In this document: in pieces, positions 18,628 to 27,388 of the stretch | Layout of the letters: each line of letters starts with the position of its first letter | Numbering within the stretch: the first letter of the stretch is position 1 | Origin: an uncultured Spartobacteria bacterium | GTDB taxonomy: Bacteria; Verrucomicrobiota; Verrucomicrobiia; Chthoniobacterales; UBA6821 | Reading direction: 5' to 3' | DNA length: 32,893 bases | Assembly: GCA_903847935.1 (NCBI GenBank) | Contig: CAINEX010000018.1 | Coordinates: 1-32,893 of the forward strand | Notes under the pieces: model-generated | Seen by the model: the letters and a program-made list of their open reading frames with translations, nothing else | Told to the model about the DNA's origin: nothing | The model's database searches: none | Made by a program: the position numbers and the translations under genes

Positions 18628-20772
18628 ATGAGGGCCGCGTTCCATCACACCCATGAGTTCGGAGGCTTCCGCATGCGCTACGGCCATGCACTCCCTTATG
18701 GGGCGAGTCATGCCCCGGGTGGAGTGAACTTTTCGATCTTTTCTTCGCATGCGACCAGTTGCACGCTTGTTCTCTTCAGGAGGGGGGAACCCGAACCCTA
18801 TGCTGAGATCCCGTTTCCGCCAGAGTGCAAGATTGGTGATGTCTATGCGATGATCGTATATGACCTCGACTATGAGGAGATGGAATACGGTTTCCGGATG
18901 GAAGGACCCATGGATCCAAAAGCAGGGTATCTCTTCGATCCCAAAAAGATCCTTCTTGATCCCTTTGCCCGTGAGATCGCAGGTCGTGATGTCTGGCTTT
19001 CGCCTCCCCGCAAAGAGGAAGTTTATCCTCACCGAGCACGTATGCCGTACGAGGATTATGATTGGGGGCACGATCGTCCGATCAATCTTCCCGTGCAGGA
19101 TTTGGTGATCTATGAGATGCATGTACGGGGATTCACCCGACACCCCTCCTCGGGAGTGAGGCATCCGGGAACCTACGAGGGGATGATCGAGAAGATCCCC
19201 TATTTGCAGTCCATCGGAGTGAATTGCGTGGAACTGATGCCTGTCTTTGAGTTTGATGAGTATGAAAACAAGTTGGTGAATCCGCTTACTGGGACACCGC
19301 TCTGCAACTACTGGGGATACAGTACGGTGGGATTTTTTGCACCCAAGGGGGGGTACGCCGCCACGGGACACCATGGCACTCAGGTCTCGGAGTTCAAGAA
19401 TCTCGTTAAGTCCCTGCATTCGGCTGGCATCTCGGTAATCCTGGACGTTGTCTTCAATCATACGGCCGAGGGGGATCTGCGTGGTCCAACCATCTCCTTT
19501 AGGGGGATCGACAACCAGACCTATTACATGCTCAACCCCGACGGGAGTTATGCAAACTACACGGGGTGTGGAAACACGCTTAATTGCAACCATCCGGTGG
19601 TTCGTGCCTTTGTGCTCGACTGTCTTCACTACTGGGTCTCGGAGTTCCATATCGATGGGTTCCGCTTCGATCTGGCCTCCGTGCTTGGACGTGATCGCAA
19701 CGGGCACCCGCTCTCGAACCCGCCCCTGCTCGAGGCTCTTGCCCTCGACCCTATCCTCGCGAGATGCGATCTGATTGCGGAGGCATGGGACGCTGGCGGT
19801 CTCTACCAGGTAGGAAATTTTCCCGCCTATGGGCGTTGGATGGAGTGGAACGGTCACTACCGTGATGCCGCGAGGAAATTCCTGCGCGGAGATCCCGGCG
19901 TGGTGGGAGAAGTCGTGCAGGGGATCCTGGGGTCACCCAATCTCTATGCAGCCGCGGGACGCAAGCCCACCGCTTCCGTGAATTTCATTACGTGCCATGA
20001 TGGCTTCACCCTTCGCGATCTCTACTCCTACAACGAGAAGCACAACCTGGCCAACGGAGAGGGAAATCGCGACGGGGCGAATGACAACTTCACATGGAAT
20101 TGCGGTGCGGAGGGTGTCACGGATGATGAGGGGATCAATGCCCTGAGGGCCAGACTTCAACGCAACGCTATGGCTCTTCTCTTTCTGAGTCAAGGCGTGC
20201 CCATGCTTTCGATGGGTGATGAATTGGGGCGTACCCAAAATGGTAACAACAACGCCTACTGTCATGACGAGGAGTGGAACTGGCTGGACTGGAATCCCCC
20301 GGAGTGCGGCGGCGGCTCGGGCGAGGGACTTCGGCGTTTTGTCTCCCTGATGGCGGATTTTCGTCGCCGGCACGGTCAATTGCACAGGGCTGAATATTTC
20401 TCCGGCACGAATACCCGTGATAGCGGATATCCGGATATCAGTTGGCACGGAGTAAAGGTCGGGGTGCCGGACTGGGGGGGTGAGAGTCGTTCGCTGGCCT
20501 TCATGATCGCTGGAGACAGGTCTCAGTCCTACGGACCTGAGGGTGATTTTATTTATGCCGCCTTCAACATGTGGCACGAGCCGTTGGCTTTTGCTTTACC
20601 GGTGCTTCCCTCAGGCATGCGCTGGAGGCGCGCCATCGACACGGGAAGTGCTTCCCCCGATGACTTCTTCGAATCCGGATCGGAGCAACTCCTTTCCGAT
20701 CAATCGCAGGTTATGCTCTCTGGTCGAAGTGTTGTTGTCCTGATTGGCAATTTGGCCGGCAGGCTCGGTTGA
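18628..20772 (+). CDS. glgX: Glycogen debranching enzyme, GlgX/isoamylase type (GH13)
   Basis: Hydrolyses alpha-1,6 branches of glycogen or limit dextrins. From the ATG at 18628 the 714-residue product has an N-terminal CBM48-like domain (YGASHAPGGVNFSIFSSHA to about residue 150) and a GH13 barrel: region I DVVFNHT (from D273), nucleophile D348 in FRFDL, acid/base E385 in IAEAWD, and H457-D458 in CHDGF. NYWGYSTVGFFAPKG and NNAYCHDEEWNWLDW are GlgX/TreX hallmarks. An AGGAG at 18603-18607 could serve this ATG or the in-frame TTG at 18619; a later ATG at 18673 is also possible. No glgA, glgB, glgC or glgP is adjacent. It ends convergently with a nucleotidyltransferase gene. Confidence 0.95.
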   Translation: MRAAFHHTHEFGGFRMRYGHALPYGASHAPGGVNFSIFSSHATSCTLVLFRRGEPEPYAEIPFPPECKIGDVYAMIVYDLDYEEMEYGFRMEGPMDPKAGYLFDPKKILLDPFAREIAGRDVWLSPPRKEEVYPHRARMPYEDYDWGHDRPINLPVQDLVIYEMHVRGFTRHPSSGVRHPGTYEGMIEKIPYLQSIGVNCVELMPVFEFDEYENKLVNPLTGTPLCNYWGYSTVGFFAPKGGYAATGHHGTQVSEFKNLVKSLHSAGISVILDVVFNHTAEGDLRGPTISFRGIDNQTYYMLNPDGSYANYTGCGNTLNCNHPVVRAFVLDCLHYWVSEFHIDGFRFDLASVLGRDRNGHPLSNPPLLEALALDPILARCDLIAEAWDAGGLYQVGNFPAYGRWMEWNGHYRDAARKFLRGDPGVVGEVVQGILGSPNLYAAAGRKPTASVNFITCHDGFTLRDLYSYNEKHNLANGEGNRDGANDNFTWNCGAEGVTDDEGINALRARLQRNAMALLFLSQGVPMLSMGDELGRTQNGNNNAYCHDEEWNWLDWNPPECGGGSGEGLRRFVSLMADFRRRHGQLHRAEYFSGTNTRDSGYPDISWHGVKVGVPDWGGESRSLAFMIAGDRSQSYGPEGDFIYAAFNMWHEPLAFALPVLPSGMRWRRAIDTGSASPDDFFESGSEQLLSDQSQVMLSGRSVVVLIGNLAGRLG

Positions 20773-20787
20773 CCGCGAGGGCGGTCA
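20770..20787. terminator. Hairpin between convergent glgX and nucleotidyltransferase genes
   Basis: A perfect 7-bp stem TGACCGC/GCGGTCA with a GAGG loop, beginning at the glgX stop codon and ending 9 bases before the stop of the opposing gene. It has no U-tract on either side, so it is only a candidate bidirectional stop or mRNA 3'-end stabiliser. Confidence 0.4.
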
Positions 20788-20795
20788 TGAATTGG

Positions 20796-21548
20796 TCAGG
20801 AAACGAACTTCTGAAAGACCTCGTTTGCCTCAATCAGAGTTTCCTTGCTACCAATATCAAACCAGGTCCCGGGGACATCCCAAGTGCCGACCTTAACGCG
20901 CCGGTAGAGCCATTGGATAAGGCGCCCGGGTTGGTCCGGATTGTTGCCTTCAGCCATGTAGGTATCGACAAGGGGGAGAACGTCGGAGCGGTAGTAGTAG
21001 AGGGCGATGCCGGTCTTCGTGGTCGTGGGATGAGCAGGTTTTTCCTCAAAATGAGTGATGACGCCGTCCGTGTCAGTGGAGACATTGTTGTATTTGCGTA
21101 TCGCTTCCAGGTCACCCACGTCGTAAAGAGCAAGTGTTGCCGGGTGATTCTTTGCGACCACCGCAAAGTCGGGAACGGGTTGGCTAAAGAGGTTGTCGCC
21201 GGCCACGACCAGAAGATCCTGATGGGAGATATTCTGCGACTTGATGACATGGTGAATATCGCCGATTGCACCCAACTTATCGGCGTCGCTGGTTGATCCG
21301 TCGTTGACGATCGTGAACTCAAGCCCGGCATGACGCTTCTTGTAATCGGCCGCCCACTCCTCGAAGGAAGCGGCAAATTTGTTGTTGGTGACGACGTAGA
21401 CCCTGTCGATGTCTGGAATCGGTGCAAGATTGTCCAAAACCCACTCGATCATCGGCTTGCCGGCGACATCAAGGAGCGGTTTTGCTTTGTTTTCCGTCAG
21501 AGGATAGAGGCGAGTGGCATACCCGGCGGCAAGAATGAGGATGTTCAT
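20796..21548 (-). CDS. Sugar-1-phosphate nucleotidyltransferase
   Basis: A 250-residue Rossmann-like NTP transferase that would form an NDP-sugar from a sugar 1-phosphate and NTP. The nucleotide-binding signature is AAGYATRLYPLTENKAKPLL (residues about 7-26), with Tyr-Ala replacing the usual Gly-Gly/Thr of GxGTRL. Further landmarks are the metal-binding DLLVVAGDNLF, ITHFEEKP, and the C-terminal GTWFDIGSKETLIEAN, all as in RmlA/GalU-like enzymes. The product sugar and nucleotide cannot be told from sequence. It is monocistronic as seen here: convergent with glgX and divergent from the DUF3431-like gene (36 bases between starts). Confidence 0.9.
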   Translation of the reverse strand: MNILILAAGYATRLYPLTENKAKPLLDVAGKPMIEWVLDNLAPIPDIDRVYVVTNNKFAASFEEWAADYKKRHAGLEFTIVNDGSTSDADKLGAIGDIHHVIKSQNISHQDLLVVAGDNLFSQPVPDFAVVAKNHPATLALYDVGDLEAIRKYNNVSTDTDGVITHFEEKPAHPTTTKTGIALYYYRSDVLPLVDTYMAEGNNPDQPGRLIQWLYRRVKVGTWDVPGTWFDIGSKETLIEANEVFQKFVS

Positions 21549-21584
21549 AAAATGAAGTGGTCTTTACTAATGCAACCGGTGTGA

Positions 21585-22340
21585 ATGCGCCAAGCCTTAT
21601 TGGAATATGGAAATAACTCACTCTGTACGATGACGTCGCCCCGTCCATTCATTGAGTTGGTCATTGCCCGCCATGAGGAGAATCTGCGTTGGCTCAAAAG
21701 AGTGCCAACTTCAGTGCATCTGACCGTCCTCAACAAGGGTGATTCTCCAGCTCTCCCCCACGGTTTTCCGCAGCGTGAGGGATTATCAGTTATTTCCCTT
21801 CCCAATGTGGGGAGGGAGGCTCATTCCTACCTGAACCATCTGATCAACCGCTATGATTCAATGGCTGAAGTGACAGTTTTTTGTCAGGGGCATCCCTTTG
21901 ATCATGCGCCCGATTTTCATGACCGTTTGCAGGCACTTGCTGATGGAAGCGAGCGGCCGGATGCCTTCCTCTGGTATGGTTTTTTGGAGGAAAAGGATGA
22001 TCCCTTTGGGCGGCGACTTTTCGTTCCCTGGAGTAAAAATTCAGATCGCAGGGAACTTTCCACGGGAAAGCTTTTTTCGGAACTGTTCCTCGAGCATTCT
22101 CCGGAGTTTTTTTATTTTCGAGTAGGGGCGCAGTTTGCCATCTCAAGGAGAGCGATGAATGGCAGGTCGGTGAACTTCTATCGGAAGGCACTAGCTCTTT
22201 CATTATCGGTTCCAGATGCCGCGCATTGTTTTGAGAGAATCTGGGATCGTCTTTTTGGCGATCCGATCATCGATCCTTCGAGCCTGGGGACAGACGGGGT
22301 GAGGTATCTCAAGCGAATTAGGAGATTGGAGGAACGGTGA
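21585..22340 (+). CDS. DUF3431-like protein
   Basis: Up to 251 residues; a second in-frame ATG at 21630 gives a 236-residue product starting directly before the conserved FIELVIARHEENLRWL and may be the real start. Landmarks resembling DUF3431 (glycosyltransferase-like fold of unknown activity) are ARHEENLRWL, TVLNKGD, the central NVGREAHSYLNHLINRYD, VTVFCQGHPFDHAPDF, and VGAQFAISRRAM-NGRSVNFY near the C-terminus. No signal peptide or membrane segment is seen. It is divergent from the nucleotidyltransferase gene, which might indicate a shared surface-glycan role, but that is only inference from proximity. Confidence 0.7.
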   Translation: MRQALLEYGNNSLCTMTSPRPFIELVIARHEENLRWLKRVPTSVHLTVLNKGDSPALPHGFPQREGLSVISLPNVGREAHSYLNHLINRYDSMAEVTVFCQGHPFDHAPDFHDRLQALADGSERPDAFLWYGFLEEKDDPFGRRLFVPWSKNSDRRELSTGKLFSELFLEHSPEFFYFRVGAQFAISRRAMNGRSVNFYRKALALSLSVPDAAHCFERIWDRLFGDPIIDPSSLGTDGVRYLKRIRRLEER

Positions 22341-22419
22341 AACCGGAAGAATCTGGCATTCAAATACCGTTGACACACTGGCTCTCGTAGGAGTCGATGG
22401 AGCACAACCAAGACGAATC

Positions 22420-23724
22420 ATGCCGAATTTCTCCTATAGTGCCCTTGATGCCGGAGGTCGTCCCGATCACGGCCGGATCGAGGCGCTTTCAGGAGCCGAT
22501 GCCTACCGCAAACTTCGTGAGAGGGGGCTGCAGCCAAGCAAAGTCGTCGAGGAGGGAGGGGTGACGGTCAAGACGAACGGAGGCTGGTTAGGTGGTTTGG
22601 TTTCCGGATTTTCAGGATCAGGAAATTCATCGGCAACGAGTATCCCCAGTTCGGCCTCATTCAGCAGTGCGGGTGAGCTTCCTCGTCTGACGACTCCCCA
22701 ACTTCTTTTCTTCACGGAGGAGCTTGCCGAACTTCTAGACGCGGGACTGCAGTTGGAGGGTGCACTCAAAGTTATCGAACAGCGTCAGGAACGATCACCG
22801 GTGAAGACCGTGGCTGCCTACTTGAGGCAACAGGTACGGGAGGGAGTCAGTTTTTCAAAATCACTCCGTAACTGCGGCAAGACCTTCGATCCCCTCTATT
22901 GCAACCTTGTTGCGGCTGGGGAAAGCGGCGGGGTTCTACCTCAGATCCTGAAGAGGCAATGCGCCCATCTGGAAATGGTCGGCGAGCTTGGCAAAAAAGT
23001 CACTTCGGCTCTTGTCTATCCGGCAATCGTCTTCTCGTCGGCCATCCTATTGATGTTTATCTTCCTGACATTTCTGGTGCCGCAGCTTTCCGTCCTGCTC
23101 GGGAAATCGGGACAGAAGTTACCGGCCGTCACTCAGGCGCTCATCACGGTGAGTCTTTTCTGCGGGCACTGGTGGTGGGCGATTCTGGCTTTTATCGGCG
23201 CTGTTGTGCTGGGGGTAAGATTTGCGATCGCTACTCCATCAGGTCGCATGTGGTGGGGTGAGAAGCAGCTTTCGATACCGGTGGTGGGACCGGTGCTCAA
23301 GGCGCGTTTCTATGCCGAGGTGATGCAGAATCTCTCCACGCTTGTTTCCAATGGAGTGACGATGCTTTCCGCGATGGATCTCATGAGGGCGGCCACGGGT
23401 AATGTTTTTCTCAAGGGGTTGCTGGAGGAGGTTGCCGAAAGGGTGCGCGAGGGGAGTTCCATCGCTTCAGCGATGAGGCGCACCGGCTTTTTTCCGCCCG
23501 TGCTTCTCGATATCCTGGCCGTTGGCGAGCAGACCGGTGATCTGGCCGGATCCCTTGCCCGTGCTGCAAAACGCTACGATCGTGAGTTGACCTCCCGGAT
23601 CGGTCACCTCACGACATTGATTCAGCCCGCCGTGATTCTGATTGTTGCCCTTTTTGTGGGGTTGGTGGCCTATTCGATGATTTCAGGAATCCTCACCAGC
23701 GTGAACGCCCTGAAAGCTCGCTAA
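22420..23724 (+). CDS. gspF: Type II secretion / type IV pilus inner-membrane platform protein (GspF/PilC family)
   Basis: Polytopic platform protein of the secretin-linked fibre machines. The 434 residues start with the typical FSYSALDAGGRPDHGRIEA segment, then a Gly/Ser-rich linker, and two repeated T2SSF domains. The first (about residues 90-210) contains LLFFTEELAELLDAGLQLEG and GESGGVLPQIL; the second (about 290-410) contains VMQNLSTLVSNGVTMLSAMD and VGEQTGDL. Membrane segments are near 200-230, 245-270 and 405-430. None of the partner genes (ATPase, pseudopilins, secretin) is in this window, so the machine it serves cannot be determined; the symbol is used in the family sense. Confidence 0.9.
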   Translation: MPNFSYSALDAGGRPDHGRIEALSGADAYRKLRERGLQPSKVVEEGGVTVKTNGGWLGGLVSGFSGSGNSSATSIPSSASFSSAGELPRLTTPQLLFFTEELAELLDAGLQLEGALKVIEQRQERSPVKTVAAYLRQQVREGVSFSKSLRNCGKTFDPLYCNLVAAGESGGVLPQILKRQCAHLEMVGELGKKVTSALVYPAIVFSSAILLMFIFLTFLVPQLSVLLGKSGQKLPAVTQALITVSLFCGHWWWAILAFIGAVVLGVRFAIATPSGRMWWGEKQLSIPVVGPVLKARFYAEVMQNLSTLVSNGVTMLSAMDLMRAATGNVFLKGLLEEVAERVREGSSIASAMRRTGFFPPVLLDILAVGEQTGDLAGSLARAAKRYDRELTSRIGHLTTLIQPAVILIVALFVGLVAYSMISGILTSVNALKAR

Positions 23725-23784
23725 GGCAATACCAAGTGCCTATTCACCACTGTGTCCTCCAATTTCATGAACCCATAACCCCCC

Positions 23785-25308
23785 ATGCTTTTACCTATCC
23801 TTCTTGCAACCATCGTGACAACGGCACCGGATTCCGGTGCAACGAATGCGACCGGTGATGCGGTTTCAACCGGCACACCTCCTCACAAGGTGATGTCCGT
23901 TCGGATTCCAATGCCATCGTTCATCACTCCTGACGAACAGCTCAAGTTTGACATACCCTACCAAATTCCCGAACTGAATTGGGGTAATCAGCGCTTCTGG
24001 GATCCGTATCGCACTGCCCATGATAATACGACCAACTGGTTTCAGTCCGATTACGCCACCATGAATTGGTTTGGCTTACGTGATACACTCGCCACCAACG
24101 GTCTTGATATCTCTGCCTCGTACACGGCCAACCTCGCCGGTAATCCTGTGGGTGGCAAAAGCTCTGGATTCACTTACTGTGATAACTTCACAGTTGACCT
24201 GGAGTTCCAGTCCAAGCCCCTTCTTGGCTATGATGGTGGCACGCTTAGCGTGATCGCCCTTAACCGCGACGGAAACAACCTCTCCGCGCAGCACATCGGC
24301 AACCAGTTCACCGTCCAGCAGGTCTATGGAGGAACCGGAACCATCTTTTATGGTCTCGCTTACAATCAACGCTTCGACGACGACAAGATCAGCTTTAAAT
24401 TCGGGCGAATGGCCGCGGGTGATGATTTCGCCTCATCCCCCCTCTACTGGCTCTATATGAACAATGGCATAGACGGAAACCCTCAGGCTTTACCTGTCAA
24501 TGGCTCCTTCTCTACCTATCCTTGGTCTGTCTGGGGTGCCCGCCTTCGAGCACTACTGACCAAGGAAACCGAGGCGATGCTGGGCATCTATCAAGTAACT
24601 CCTCAGGTTTCCCAGTCCTACATGCATGGCTTCAACTGGAACATGAATCCGGGCGATGGAGTCATGCTTATCGGCCAGTACGGATGGGCACCGGAATTCT
24701 TCAAGCCATCCCCGTCTGCTGCTCCAAAGACCTCGGATGGCAAGTCGGTTGTATCAGTAAACAATGACGGCAAGACCTTCTCTGTGCCGGCATCCGACGC
24801 CATTCCCCACGGCCTGCCTGGTCACTACTGGATGGGAGGCTATTACTCCACCTGGACCTATTCCCAATTCGGCAGTACCCAAGGCCAACCTGGCGCCTAT
24901 GGCCTCTACTGGCACTTCGATCAGATGCTCTACCGCATGGATCCTTGCAAGGACACCGGTCTTACCGCCTGGAGCGCCTTCGTGCTCTCGCCTCAGCAGA
25001 ACACGGCGAAGGTTCCCTTCCAGTACAATGGAGGTTTGGTCTATACGGGCATGATCCCCGCGCGTCCGCGCGATATCTCCATTTTTGGAGTCGCGTACGG
25101 AAATTTTAGCTCCAACTACGCTCAGGCGAATCAGTCATCCCTTGGCGGGTATGCCACCTATGAACTTGCCTATGAATTCGGCTACCGCATTAACCTTACC
25201 AAGTTTGCGTATGTTCAGCCGGATGCTCAATGGATCATTAATCCTGGCGGTACGGGTAATATCCCAAACGCTCTGGTGCTGGGCGCCCAGATCGGGGTGA
25301 CTTTTTAG
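23785..25308 (+). CDS. OprB-family carbohydrate-selective porin
   Basis: Predicted outer-membrane beta-barrel of 507 residues. Evidence: a TNWFQSDYATMNWFGLRDTLATNGLDISASYTANLAGNP-like opening of the barrel (seen in OprB proteins), alternating aromatic strands such as FYGLAYNQRFDDDKISFKFGRMAAGDDF, WSVWGARLRA and GLYWHFDQMLYR, and a terminal phenylalanine in GAQIGVTF, the usual insertion signal. OprB porins admit glucose and other sugars. The N-terminus (MLLPILLATIVTTAPDSGA) is hydrophobic but has no basic residue, so the signal peptide is atypical; a stop codon (ATG AAC CCA TAA upstream) rules out the nearest alternative start. Not obviously part of an operon. Confidence 0.85.
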   Translation: MLLPILLATIVTTAPDSGATNATGDAVSTGTPPHKVMSVRIPMPSFITPDEQLKFDIPYQIPELNWGNQRFWDPYRTAHDNTTNWFQSDYATMNWFGLRDTLATNGLDISASYTANLAGNPVGGKSSGFTYCDNFTVDLEFQSKPLLGYDGGTLSVIALNRDGNNLSAQHIGNQFTVQQVYGGTGTIFYGLAYNQRFDDDKISFKFGRMAAGDDFASSPLYWLYMNNGIDGNPQALPVNGSFSTYPWSVWGARLRALLTKETEAMLGIYQVTPQVSQSYMHGFNWNMNPGDGVMLIGQYGWAPEFFKPSPSAAPKTSDGKSVVSVNNDGKTFSVPASDAIPHGLPGHYWMGGYYSTWTYSQFGSTQGQPGAYGLYWHFDQMLYRMDPCKDTGLTAWSAFVLSPQQNTAKVPFQYNGGLVYTGMIPARPRDISIFGVAYGNFSSNYAQANQSSLGGYATYELAYEFGYRINLTKFAYVQPDAQWIINPGGTGNIPNALVLGAQIGVTF

Positions 25309-25337
25309 CAGCCCCTGCTAAAAACCTCTTTGGGCTG
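25309..25337 (+). terminator. Possible hairpin after the porin gene
   Basis: CAGCCC (25309-25314) is complementary to GGGCTG (25332-25337) across a 17-base loop, immediately after the porin stop codon. The stem is short, the loop long and no U-tract follows, so support is weak. The rest of the 144-base gap to mtnN contains no gene I would accept. Confidence 0.25.
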
Positions 25338-25452
25338 AAGTCCTTTGAATCGTCAGGTCAAATCAAGCAATCAGCGAAGCACCTTCATCTGGAATCCCGG
25401 ATACTTCTTGTAAAAGCCTTCGTCTAAAACGGCTGGTAGCTTGAGTCTGTTT

Positions 25453-26217
25453 TCAGCGGACCAAGGCCCTCAAGGCGTGCCTCACCGTTTCGGCACAGGC
25501 TTTTGATGCCGAGATTTCGACAAACTTTGCGAAGTCGATATGGGCGCTTCCATCTGCCGAGTCAGAGATCACGCGCATCACGCCTAGAGGAATGTCAGCA
25601 GAGCGGCAGACTTGGGCGATTGCAGCCGACTCCATATCGACGCAGCACGCTTTCGGAATGGATTCCAGGACATTGGAGCGTGCATCGTTGCTCGAGAGGA
25701 AGAGATCCCCACTGACCACAAGTCCCTCGAAGACTGAGGAATCCTCGAGCCCCTGCGGGCGCCCAAAGGCCAACATTTCCCGTGCGGCCGCGACAAGTAG
25801 ATGACGCAGTTCCGGTTCCGAATCGATCGTGGAGAATCCCTCAAAGGGGATCTCATGATGAGGAAAGAGGGGGCGCGCATCCATGTCGTGCTGCATGAAG
25901 GAATCACCGATCACGATGTCACCCACTTTTAATCCCTCAGCCAGACCGCCTGAGATGCCTGTGACGAGAATTCTGGAAACCTTGGCATGGCAGGCCAGCA
26001 GGGTTGAAGATAGGGCGGCATTCACCTTTCCGCAGCCGCAGAGGACGATGGCCACTGGCTGATCTTCAAGGTGGCCGTAGTGAATCTCCCTCCCTGCAAT
26101 CTTCTCGGTGCGCTCGTGTTGGAGATCTTTGGAGAGATCACGGAGCTCCGATTCCATGGCGGCGATGATACCGGTACGATTTTTTGATGAAGTCATGGCG
26201 TCAGTCCTATCATGCAA
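25453..26217 (-). CDS. mtnN: 5'-methylthioadenosine/S-adenosylhomocysteine nucleosidase
   Basis: Nucleosidase that cleaves MTA and SAH to adenine plus the thiosugar in methionine salvage. The 254-residue product shows the PNP/MTAN fold: GIIAAMESEL at the start of the domain (Glu equivalent to the E. coli E12 acid), CGCGKVNAALSSTLL, VTGISGGLAEGLKVGDIVIGD, SGDLFLSS, the substrate-binding VDMESAAIAQVC (Glu equivalent to E174) and VISDSADGSAHIDF with the catalytic Asp (E. coli D197). The extra N-terminal residues and an internal ATG at 26196 (MTSSKNRTG) make the exact start uncertain. It diverges from gnd. Confidence 0.88.
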   Translation of the reverse strand: MHDRTDAMTSSKNRTGIIAAMESELRDLSKDLQHERTEKIAGREIHYGHLEDQPVAIVLCGCGKVNAALSSTLLACHAKVSRILVTGISGGLAEGLKVGDIVIGDSFMQHDMDARPLFPHHEIPFEGFSTIDSEPELRHLLVAAAREMLAFGRPQGLEDSSVFEGLVVSGDLFLSSNDARSNVLESIPKACCVDMESAAIAQVCRSADIPLGVMRVISDSADGSAHIDFAKFVEISASKACAETVRHALRALVR

Positions 26218-26267
26218 CGTGAAAGGCTGCCAGCCGGGAGCTTGAAAGAGGGATTACAAGGCGATGC

Positions 26268-26295
26268 TTGACGGAAAGACTTTCCACTATAGATA
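26268..26295 (+). promoter_or_regulatory. Candidate sigma-70-type promoter for gnd-zwf
   Basis: TTGACG at 26268-26273 (five of six matches to the -35 consensus) and TAGATA at 26290-26295 (weaker -10) are separated by 16 bases and end 39 bases before the gnd ATG. An AAGGA sequence about ten bases before that ATG is one of the few Shine-Dalgarno-like sites in the window. The -10 match is imperfect. Confidence 0.4.
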
Positions 26296-26334
26296 AGGAG
26301 TCTCATACAAACCCAAAACAAAGGAACAATCACT

Positions 26335-27354
26335 ATGCGTATCGGAATGGTCGGTCTCGGAAGAATGGGAGCCAACATGGTTCAACGCCTTATCAAGGCA
26401 GGTCATGAAGTCGTCGTTTGGGATCGTAGCGAGGCTGCTATTCAGGATCTCGTGACCAAGGGAGCGATTGCCGCCAAGGATCAGGCTGATCTGGTCAGCA
26501 AATTGACGGGTCCAAAGGCTGTTTGGATGATGATTCCAGCCGCTTATGTGGATGACACAATCGCCACGTTTGCTCCCCTTTTCAGCAAGGGAGACATTCT
26601 GATCGACGGCGGTAATTCCTACTACAAGGACGATATTCGCCGCGCCAAGGAACTCTCCGCAAGGGGTATCGAGTATGTGGACGTCGGTACATCAGGGGGT
26701 GTCTGGGGTCTCGAGCGCGGTTACTGCGAAATGATCGGTGGCTCCAAGGAGACGGTCTCGTATCTTGATCCCATCCTCAAGGCACTTGCTCCAGGCAAGG
26801 GTGATGCTCCGGTGACACCGAGCCGCACCCGTCAGGGAACCGCAGAAGAGGGCTATCTTCATTGCGGTCCCAATGGTGCCGGCCACTTCGTCAAGATGGT
26901 CCACAACGGCATTGAGTACGGCATTATGGCCGCCTATGCGGAGGGCCTGAATATTTTGAAGAATGCCAATGCTGGCAAAGTAACCCGTGAGATCGATGCC
27001 GAGACTACTCCTCTACGTGATCCCGAGAATTACCAGTATGATCTGGATCTTCCTGAGATCACTGAAGTCTGGCGCAGAGGCAGTGTTGTCGCGAGTTGGT
27101 TGCTTGATCTCACCGCTGACGCCATGGCTGGTGACCCTGAGCTTTCCACCTTCGGTGGTCGCGTGAGTGATTCCGGAGAGGGTCGCTGGACAATCCAAGC
27201 AGCGATTGAAGAGGGTGTACCGGCTCCTGTTCTCACAACAGCGTTGTATGAACGATTCTCGAGCCGTAACTTGGGACTCTTCGCCGATAAGATTTGCTCG
27301 GCAATGCGCTACGAGTTCGGAGGTCACCACGAAAAGCCAGCTGATTCCAAGTAA
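26335..27354 (+). CDS. gnd: 6-phosphogluconate dehydrogenase (decarboxylating), short NAD-type
   Basis: Oxidatively decarboxylates 6-phosphogluconate to ribulose 5-phosphate. The 339-residue length and sequence fit the short class (about 300-340) rather than the ~470-residue E. coli Gnd. The N-terminal Rossmann motif is [13 protein letters not shown] (residues 3-15). Beta-strand 2 ends in WDRS with acidic Asp30, where NADP-specific enzymes have Asn-Arg, so NAD preference is likely. [31 protein letters not shown] and the substrate/catalytic segment [19 protein letters not shown] are intact, as is the helical C-terminal domain ([19 protein letters not shown]). It is followed after 34 bases by zwf. 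Confidence 0.95.
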   Translation: MRIGMVGLGRMGANMVQRLIKAGHEVVVWDRSEAAIQDLVTKGAIAAKDQADLVSKLTGPKAVWMMIPAAYVDDTIATFAPLFSKGDILIDGGNSYYKDDIRRAKELSARGIEYVDVGTSGGVWGLERGYCEMIGGSKETVSYLDPILKALAPGKGDAPVTPSRTRQGTAEEGYLHCGPNGAGHFVKMVHNGIEYGIMAAYAEGLNILKNANAGKVTREIDAETTPLRDPENYQYDLDLPEITEVWRRGSVVASWLLDLTADAMAGDPELSTFGGRVSDSGEGRWTIQAAIEEGVPAPVLTTALYERFSSRNLGLFADKICSAMRYEFGGHHEKPADSK

Positions 27355-27388
27355 TTCACGGCACCTCAAAAAAAACCTTTCAAAGATC

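Noticed and set aside
22371-22399. Perfect TTGACA -35-like box upstream of gspF.
   Set aside because: No acceptable -10 sequence at 16-18 bases; the best candidate (GTCGAT) matches too poorly.
27167-27388. N-terminal extension of zwf overlapping gnd.
   Set aside because: It would overlap nearly 200 bases of gnd; the ATG at 27389 gives the canonical Zwf N-terminus.
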